Source of the DNA: Candidatus Rokubacteria bacterium 13_1_40CM_68_15
GTDB taxonomy: Bacteria > Methylomirabilota > Methylomirabilia > Rokubacteriales > CSP1-6
Direction: 5' to 3'
Length of the DNA: 39,093 nucleotides
NCBI GenBank assembly: GCA_001917585.1
Contig: MNEG01000151.1
Coordinates: forward strand, 1-39,093
Positions within the stretch are counted from its first letter, which is position 1; every line of letters starts with the position of its first letter. Below, piece by piece: positions 34,128-39,093 of the stretch. The translations under genes were made by a program, and so were the position numbers. The notes under the pieces were generated by a model, which worked only from the letters and a program-made list of their open reading frames with translations, searched no databases and had not been told where the DNA came from.

Positions 34128-34592
34128 GTGAGCGCCTCGTCGAGCCTGGCCGAAGTGCTGGATCGGGAGGCCGATCTCTACGAGGACCTCCTCGACCTGC
34201 TGCACGAGGAGGAAGCCGCGCTCATCGCCGGCAACACCCGCGTCGTCGGGGAATGTCTCGCCCGTACCGAAACCCTCGTGCTCCAACTTCGTCTGCTCGA
34301 GAACTCCCGCGAGACGCTGGTCACCCAGCTCACCGGCCGGCGCGATGCGCGTTTCGGCGAGGTGCCTGAAACGGCGACGGGCTCGCTCGGTCGCGCCCGG
34401 GCTCGGCTCGAGACCACGCTGCCGATCGTCGACGTGATGAATCGCCGCGTGACCGCGCTGTTGCACCGGGCTCTGCGGCTGTTCGATACGACGCTCGATC
34501 TGATCTGCGAGGCTGCCGGGCTCAACCACCAGTACACGGCAGCCGGTGCGCTCACCCGGGGCGCTCGCTCCGTGATCGACAGGCGGGCCTGA
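34128..34592 (+). CDS. flgN: Flagellar export chaperone FlgN
   Basis: 154 residues, GTG 34128 with GGAGG upstream. Almost fully alpha-helical: LAEVLDREADLYEDLLDLLH, EEEAALIAGNTRVVGECLAR and TETLVLQLRLLENSRETLV are the signature of FlgN, the chaperone of the hook-filament junction proteins FlgK and FlgL. Both clients follow immediately. The family is poorly conserved, but position and fold prediction make this firm. No damage seen. Confidence 0.88.
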   Translation: MSASSSLAEVLDREADLYEDLLDLLHEEEAALIAGNTRVVGECLARTETLVLQLRLLENSRETLVTQLTGRRDARFGEVPETATGSLGRARARLETTLPIVDVMNRRVTALLHRALRLFDTTLDLICEAAGLNHQYTAAGALTRGARSVIDRRA

Positions 34593-34595
34593 GGC

Positions 34596-34768
34596 GTGTC
34601 CGGACTCTTCCAGCTGATCGGGACCGGCGCGCGCTCGATGCGACGCCGGGCTTTTCGTCGGCGCGGCCCCAGCTCGCGCTGGTCAGGTACCAGCACGCCT
34701 ACGAGGCGTCGGCGCGGTACATCACCAGCGTCAACGACATGATCCAGTCGCTGATCGGCGTCCTCTGA
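34596..34768 (+). pseudogene. flgK: FlgK hook-filament junction protein remnant
   Basis: GTG 34596 starts MSGLFQLIGTGARSM, the FlgK N-terminus. After 15 residues the sequence jumps, out of frame, to the last 38-40 residues: PQLALVRYQHAYEASARYIT, SVNDMIQSLIGVL, ending at TGA 34766-34768. This is the C-terminal D0 helix of FlgK. About 400 or more internal residues are gone. The ends of the gene and its couplings to flgN and flgL are preserved, so only the interior was removed. Without FlgK no filament would attach. Confidence 0.88.
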
Positions 34769-35685
34769 TGCGGGTGACCCGGACGCTACTGACCGACCGC
34801 GCCCTGTCCGCCCTGCGCGAGAGCCTGGGCCGGATGGCGAAGACCCAGAATCAGCTGGGGACCGCGCGGCGCATCAACGTGCTGTCCGACGATCCCGCCG
34901 ACTGCAGCACGGCCACACGGCTGACCGCGCGCGTCGCGACCCTCGATCAATACGATCGTCAGGCCACCGCGGCGCAGGCGCCGCTGACGGCCACCAACGA
35001 TCTCCTCGACACGCTCAGCGGGCTCTCCGGCCGCGCTCAGGAGCTGGCCGTGGCCGGCGCCAACGGCGGCCTGGGCGCCGGCGAGCGCGCGGGGATGGCC
35101 ACCGAGGTGAACCAGATCCTGGAAGAGGTCGTGGGCGGCGGCAACACCAACGAGCACGGCCGCGACCTGCTGGGTGGTCGGGAGACGCGCACGGCGCCCC
35201 TCACCGTCACGCGCAACGTGAACGGCGACATCACCGCCGTCACCTGGAACCCGCGCGGTGTGGACGGGGCGATCGACGCCACCGTGAGCGACGGCGTCAC
35301 CGCGCAGACGAACGTCGGTGGCACCGCCGTCCTGGGCGCCGATACGGATCCGACGTTCCTGCCCGCGCTGCTGATCCAGCTCCGGGACGCGCTGAACACC
35401 AACAACCAGGCCGGGGTGAGTGCCGTCATCGACCAGTTCCAGACGGTGACGGCGCGGCTCAGCTCCGCGCAATCCGTGGTCGGCAGCCAGCTCCAGACCA
35501 TCGACCGCGCGACCTCGGCGAACGACACGGCGCGTACGGCGGCCAAGGCGGCGCTCAGCGCCATCGCCGACGCCGACGTGGCCAAGGTTGCCGTGGATCT
35601 GTCACAGCAAGAAGCCGTCTACCAGGCCGCGCTGTACGCGGCGTCGCAGGCCATTCAACCCTCACTTCTGGAGTTCCTCAAATGA
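34768..35685 (+). CDS. flgL: Hook-filament junction protein FlgL
   Basis: 305 residues, ATG 34768 overlapping the flgK stop (TGATG). The flagellin-like N-terminus ALSALRESLGRMAKTQNQLG, TARRINVLSDDPADCSTATR and the C-terminus ADADVAKVAVDLSQQEAVYQ, AALYAASQAIQPSLLEFLK are the D0/D1 parts. The middle (TVTRNVNGDITAVTWNPRGV) is the short outer domain. Complete. It forms the second junction zone between hook and filament. It is coupled to fliW by ATGA. Confidence 0.94.
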   Translation: MRVTRTLLTDRALSALRESLGRMAKTQNQLGTARRINVLSDDPADCSTATRLTARVATLDQYDRQATAAQAPLTATNDLLDTLSGLSGRAQELAVAGANGGLGAGERAGMATEVNQILEEVVGGGNTNEHGRDLLGGRETRTAPLTVTRNVNGDITAVTWNPRGVDGAIDATVSDGVTAQTNVGGTAVLGADTDPTFLPALLIQLRDALNTNNQAGVSAVIDQFQTVTARLSSAQSVVGSQLQTIDRATSANDTARTAAKAALSAIADADVAKVAVDLSQQEAVYQAALYAASQAIQPSLLEFLK

Positions 35686-36119
35686 CGATGCTCGACACAG
35701 CGCTCGTGTACCAGTCGCCGAAGCTTGGCGACGTCAGCTACAGCACCGAAGACGTGATCCGGTTCCCGCAAGGCATCCCGGGCTTCGAGCAGCTTCGGCA
35801 GTTCCTGCTCGTGACGCGGGAGGAGTGCGACCCGTTCATCTTCCTGGCCGCGCTCGAGCGGCCGGAGGTGGCGCTGCCGCTGATGCCGCTGGCGCCCGCC
35901 ACGCTCGCCGTGCGGCCCTCGCGGACGGCTCTGGCGCCGCTCGGCGAGGCCGGCGAGGACGCCATCGCCTACTATGCGGTCGCCTCCATCGGGCTCAACG
36001 CCGCCGAGATCATCGTCAACCTGCGCGCGCCGATCGTGATCAATCTCGACACGCGGCTGGGCTGCCAGGTCATCCTCCCCGACGAGACGCTGCCGATCGC
36101 AGCCCCGCGGCCGGCCTAG
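35682..36119 (+). CDS. fliW: Flagellar assembly factor FliW
   Basis: 145 residues, ATG 35682 overlapping the flgL stop. VIRFPQGIPGFEQLRQFLLV is the FliW signature, followed by PFIFLAALERPEVALPLMPL and NAAEIIVNLRAPIVINLDTR. FliW binds free flagellin and also CsrA: when flagellin is exported, FliW moves to CsrA and releases flagellin mRNA from repression. CsrA is encoded 4 bases downstream and the flagellin leader at 3474-3516 has a fitting CsrA site. Intact. Confidence 0.94.
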   Translation: MTMLDTALVYQSPKLGDVSYSTEDVIRFPQGIPGFEQLRQFLLVTREECDPFIFLAALERPEVALPLMPLAPATLAVRPSRTALAPLGEAGEDAIAYYAVASIGLNAAEIIVNLRAPIVINLDTRLGCQVILPDETLPIAAPRPA

Positions 36120-36123
36120 CGCG

Positions 36124-36417
36124 ATGCTGGTCCTGACCCGGCGCATCGGCGAACGGCTGCGCATCGGCGCGGACATCGAGCTCGTCGTGCTCGATGTCCG
36201 CGGACGTGACGTGCGGCTCGGCGTCAGCGCGCCCAGCGACGTCGCGATCCATCGCGAAGAGATCTACCTCAAGATCCAGGACAACAACCGGGCGGCGGCG
36301 CTCGGCCAGCCCGGGCTCACCGACGCCCTGGCCCGGGCCCCGCGCGAGCTGCGCCGGCGCAAACCAGAGCCTCGAGCCAAGGATGGCACTCAATGCGCGC
36401 GTCGGTCCGCCCGCTGA
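36124..36417 (+). CDS. csrA: Carbon storage/flagellin translation regulator CsrA
   Basis: The first 60 residues are a standard CsrA: MLVLTRRIGERLRIGADIEL, VVLDVRGRDVRLGVSAPSDV, AIHREEIYLKIQ, with the RNA-binding strand 1 (LTRR) and strand 5 residues (VAIHREEI) present. The remaining 37 residues (RAAALGQPGLTDALARAPRE, then Arg/Lys-rich) are an extension; many CsrA proteins of FliW systems have a longer C-terminus that contacts FliW, though 97 residues is long. The last 25 bases overlap the next gene. The main target predicted here is flagellin mRNA. Confidence 0.92.
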   Translation: MLVLTRRIGERLRIGADIELVVLDVRGRDVRLGVSAPSDVAIHREEIYLKIQDNNRAAALGQPGLTDALARAPRELRRRKPEPRAKDGTQCARRSAR

Positions 36418-38546
36418 TCCCCGAGACCGCGCCGGTGTTCCCCTGGACACTGGGCGAAGTCCGCGCCTCGCTCGCCCTCTGCCCGCCCGGCGCCTTCCAC
36501 GTCACCGGGCTCCGGCTCGAGCGCCTCGGCCCCGATGAGTGGTGGGGCGATCTCGTCGGCTATCGCGACGATCTGGGCGCGCCCTTCACGTGGCCGGGCT
36601 TCCGAATCCGCCGCGCCCGCGGCTTCCAAGTGGCGACGCCGCCATACCTGCTCGATCTCGACGGCGTGTGGCGCGCGGTCGTCTCGGCGACGGTGCAGCG
36701 TCTCGTCGCCGTCGGCCTGGGTGACCGCACGACGGGCCACGGTGACGCGCTCTTCGTGGCCGTCATGGGCGCTCGCATCTGGCTCACGATGATCGTGAAG
36801 AACGAGGAGCGCACCCTGCCCGCGTGCCTCGAAGCGGCGCAGCCGTGGGTGGACGAGATCGTCGTCGTCGACACCGGCTCGACCGACCGTACACGCGAGA
36901 TCGCCGACGGCTTCGGGGCCCGAGTCCACGAGTGGGCCTGGCGCGACGACTTCGCCGCCGCCCGCAACGAGTCGCTGCGTCACGCGACCGGCGACTGGAT
37001 CCTCGCGCTCGACGCCGACGAGGTCCTCACGCCCGAGTCGGGGCCGGCCCTGCGCCGGGCGTGCGACGAGCCCGGCAACGTCGTGGGTTACGACATCAAG
37101 ATCGTCTGCCCGCGCGAAGGCGACGGCGGCCTCGTGCGCCTGAACTGGTTCCCCCGGCTCTTCCGCAATCTGCCCGGCGTCCGCTGGGAAGGCGTCATCC
37201 ACGAGCAGGTCGTGACGAGCCTGGTCGGACACGGGCCGATCGTCAAGTGCCCGGTCGAAGTGCTTCACTCGGGCTACACGCTCTCGGCCGACGCCATGCA
37301 GGCCAAGGCGCGGCGCAACATCGTGCTTCTCGAGCGCCAGCTCCAGGCCGAGCCCGATTACGCGCCGGGCTGGTTCCAGCTGGCCGAGACCTACGTGATG
37401 AGCGGCCGTCTCGACGACGCCATCGACGCCTACCGTCGCTCGCTGCGGCTGCTCCAGGTGTCCCGACTGACGCTCTCGCCGGGCGTCATCGTCGTGGCCC
37501 TTCAGAACCTGGGCGCGGCGCTCTTCCAGCGGAACAAGGCGGGTGATCGCAGCGAGGCGCGCCACCTGCTCGAGTCGGCGCTCTCCCTCGACGACACGCT
37601 GATTCCGATCCGCGTGATCATGGGCAACCACGCCATGGCCGAGCAGAAGTGGGAGGAGGCCGAGCGCCACTTCACGACGGCGCTCGAGCTCGTGGCCGGA
37701 CAGCGGGAACACGGCGAGTACGAGATCTCACCGTGGCTGATCCAGTTCCCGCACGGCTGCACGCTCGCCCACCAGCGGAAGCTCGGCGAGGCGATGACGT
37801 GCTTCGATCAGGCGCTGGCCGTGAATCCCCGGCACGGCGACAGCCTCTGGCTGCTGGCCCTGACCTCGGGCGACGCCGGCGACTGGGCGCGCGGCTTCGC
37901 GGCGCTCGAGCGCCTGGCCGCGGCCGGCCGCGACGACGTGCCCTACCACATCCAGCGCGCGGTGACACTGAGCGAGCTCGGCCGGCATGCCGAATCGGTG
38001 GCCGAGGCGCGCCTCGTCCTCGAGCGCGAGCCCACGATGGTACCCGTCCTGTCGCTGCTCGCCGAGAACCTCACGCGCGCGGGGCGATACGAGGAGGCCG
38101 TCGACGCCTACGCGCGGCTGGTCGAGGCCGCGCCGGACAAGGTGGCCCCGCTGCTGGCGCTCGCCCAGTGCCGCGAGATCATCGGCGATCGCGACGGCAT
38201 GATGGACGCGTACCGTCGAGCCGTCGCGCTGGCACCGGACTCGGCCGACGTGCTCTTCGCTCTCGGCTCCGCCTGCCTTCGCGGCGGCGCCCTCGACGCC
38301 GCCGAGGAATGCCTGGCCGGTGCCGTGGAGCGCTATCCGGAGCGGGCCGACTTCCGCTTGAACCACGCACTCTGCCTGATCAAGAAGGGCGACCTCGGCG
38401 GCGCGCGGGACCGCCTCACCGCCATCGTCGAGCGCTGGCCCGAGATGAGGAAAGCCCGCGAGCTTCAACAGCTCGTCGAACGCTTCGCCACCAATCCCCA
38501 GCTCGGGCGGCTCGCCGCCAGCGCGCTGGCCGCGGGGAGGTCGTGA
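36393..38546 (+). CDS. Family 2 glycosyltransferase with TPR domain and N-terminal extension
   Basis: 717 residues, ATG 36393 with AAGGA upstream. From about residue 125 (MGARIWLTMIVKNEERTLPA; a possible own start at ATG 36765) a GT-A domain follows: DEIVVVDTGSTDRTREIADG, WAWRDDFAAARNESLRHATG and LALDADEVL with the DxD-like metal motif. After about residue 320 come at least six tetratricopeptide repeats (WFQLAETYVMSGRLDDAIDA; PLLALAQCREIIGDRDGMMD). Such SunS/TPR-type glycosyltransferases beside flagellar genes may glycosylate flagellin or export substrates; this is inference. The first 124 residues (VRASLALCPPGAFHVTGLRL; WWGDLVGYRDDLGAPFTWPG) match nothing I know and may be a separate gene joined in frame. 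Confidence 0.8.
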   Translation: MRASVRPLIPETAPVFPWTLGEVRASLALCPPGAFHVTGLRLERLGPDEWWGDLVGYRDDLGAPFTWPGFRIRRARGFQVATPPYLLDLDGVWRAVVSATVQRLVAVGLGDRTTGHGDALFVAVMGARIWLTMIVKNEERTLPACLEAAQPWVDEIVVVDTGSTDRTREIADGFGARVHEWAWRDDFAAARNESLRHATGDWILALDADEVLTPESGPALRRACDEPGNVVGYDIKIVCPREGDGGLVRLNWFPRLFRNLPGVRWEGVIHEQVVTSLVGHGPIVKCPVEVLHSGYTLSADAMQAKARRNIVLLERQLQAEPDYAPGWFQLAETYVMSGRLDDAIDAYRRSLRLLQVSRLTLSPGVIVVALQNLGAALFQRNKAGDRSEARHLLESALSLDDTLIPIRVIMGNHAMAEQKWEEAERHFTTALELVAGQREHGEYEISPWLIQFPHGCTLAHQRKLGEAMTCFDQALAVNPRHGDSLWLLALTSGDAGDWARGFAALERLAAAGRDDVPYHIQRAVTLSELGRHAESVAEARLVLEREPTMVPVLSLLAENLTRAGRYEEAVDAYARLVEAAPDKVAPLLALAQCREIIGDRDGMMDAYRRAVALAPDSADVLFALGSACLRGGALDAAEECLAGAVERYPERADFRLNHALCLIKKGDLGGARDRLTAIVERWPEMRKARELQQLVERFATNPQLGRLAASALAAGRS

Positions 38547-39093
38547 TGGTCAACATCGGCGTCATCGGCTACGGGTACTGGGGTCCGAACCTCGTCCGCA
38601 ACTTCGCCGACTGCGAGGGGGCCCGGGTCGTGGCGATCAGCGATCTCCGCGCCGAGCGCCGCGCGGCGGCCGCCCGCCAGTGCCCGGGAGCCGCCGTCGT
38701 GGACGACGCCGCGGCGCTCATCGCGGATCCCACCGTCGATGCGGTGGTGGTGGCGACCCCGATCACGTCCCACTACGAGCTGGCGAAGGCCGCGTTGCAT
38801 TCCGCGCCAACGTCGTCCTGATGGTGGACCACACGTTCGTCTACACGAGCGCGGTCCGCAAGGTGAAGCAAATCCTCGAGCGTGGCGAGCTCGGACGCGT
38901 CTACTACTTCGATTCGGTCCGCGTGAACCTCGGTCTCGTCCAGTCCGACAGCAACGTGCTGTGGGATCTGGCGCCCCACGATTTCTCCATCATGGACTAC
39001 TGGCTCGACAAGCGCCCGGCCGCGGTGTCCGCCTACGATTCCTCCCACGTCAACGGCCTCGAGGACATCGCGTACGTCACGCTGCTCTTCCAG
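38546..39093 (+). pseudogene. Gfo/Idh/MocA oxidoreductase, internal deletion, partial
   Basis: ATG 38546 overlaps the previous stop (TGATG). The N-terminal Rossmann fold is normal: NIGVIGYGYWGPNLVRNFAD, VVAISDLRAERRAAAARQCP, AVVVATPITSHYELAKAALH. The next 20-25 residues, with the conserved EKP, are missing, and near 38800 the frame shifts to VVLMVDHTFVYTSAVRKVKQ, LGRVYYFDSVRVNLGLVQ and LAPHDFSIMDYWL, which runs off the window. Such NAD(P)-dependent sugar dehydrogenases make nucleotide-sugar precursors, which would fit a flagellin glycosylation or O-antigen cluster. Confidence 0.82.

Overview
The window is high-GC bacterial DNA from a diderm: it carries a P-ring gene (flgI) and an RND efflux pump. 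Its main content is a flagellar and chemotaxis locus. The gene order (flgM-flgN-flgK-flgL-fliW-csrA, flgF-flgG-flgI-flgJ, fliI-fliJ-fliK-flgD-flgE-fliA), the FliW/CsrA pair and several NtrC-type regulators suit a deep-branching phylum such as Rokubacteria/Methylomirabilota or a deltaproteobacterial relative. That placement is an inference from gene content and composition; no marker gene settles it. The length, about 39 kb, would also suit a single fosmid insert.

Layout. 1-2.4 kb: end of an RND pump gene, an SGNH-type gene carrying an exact in-frame 678-bp tandem duplication, and a small secreted protein. 2.4-5.0 kb (minus strand): motA, a motB fragment fused to a STAS-like domain, flagellin and a small LuxR-type regulator. 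5.1-9.4 kb (plus): chemotaxis genes cheY, cheA and cheR, a motB tail and an HD-GYP gene, nearly all damaged. 9.6-18.1 kb: an NtrC-like regulator, an intact cheY, a kinase/NtrC pair, then flgB'-fliI-fliJ-fliK'-flgD-flgE'/fliA and a broken lipoprotein. 18.2-29.2 kb: an accessory stretch with lower GC: an IS remnant, unknown ORFs, a pilB-type ATPase, two RHS/YD-repeat genes, a string of small membrane proteins, a hydrolase, a CPBP protease with a PDZ domain and a CHASE2 protein. 29.2-36.4 kb: a second kinase/NtrC pair, a CheZ-like gene, flgF, flgG'/'flgI, flgJ, flgM, flgN, flgK', flgL, fliW and csrA. 36.4-39.1 kb: a TPR glycosyltransferase, possibly for flagellin, and a broken Gfo/Idh/MocA oxidoreductase.

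The strongest signal is structural. At more than ten places the middle of a gene, or a whole block of genes, is missing and the two flanks are joined: flgB to fliI, fliK to flgD, flgE to fliA, flgG to flgI, flgK to itself, CheA without its ATPase domain, CheY without its middle, MotB to STAS, CheR to MotB, and Gfo/Idh to itself. The missing genes (flgC, fliE, fliF, fliG, fliM/N, the export gate, flgA, flgH) are those expected between the surviving ends. Several frameshifts also occur, two of them in GC-dinucleotide runs. Deletion-prone assembly or cloning is the simplest explanation; real decay of the flagellar locus is the alternative. The intact parts still show the logic: NtrC-type activators with a sigma-54-like site, FliA/FlgM for late genes, and a FliW-CsrA switch whose probable target, a GGA-loop hairpin in the flagellin leader, is visible in the window.
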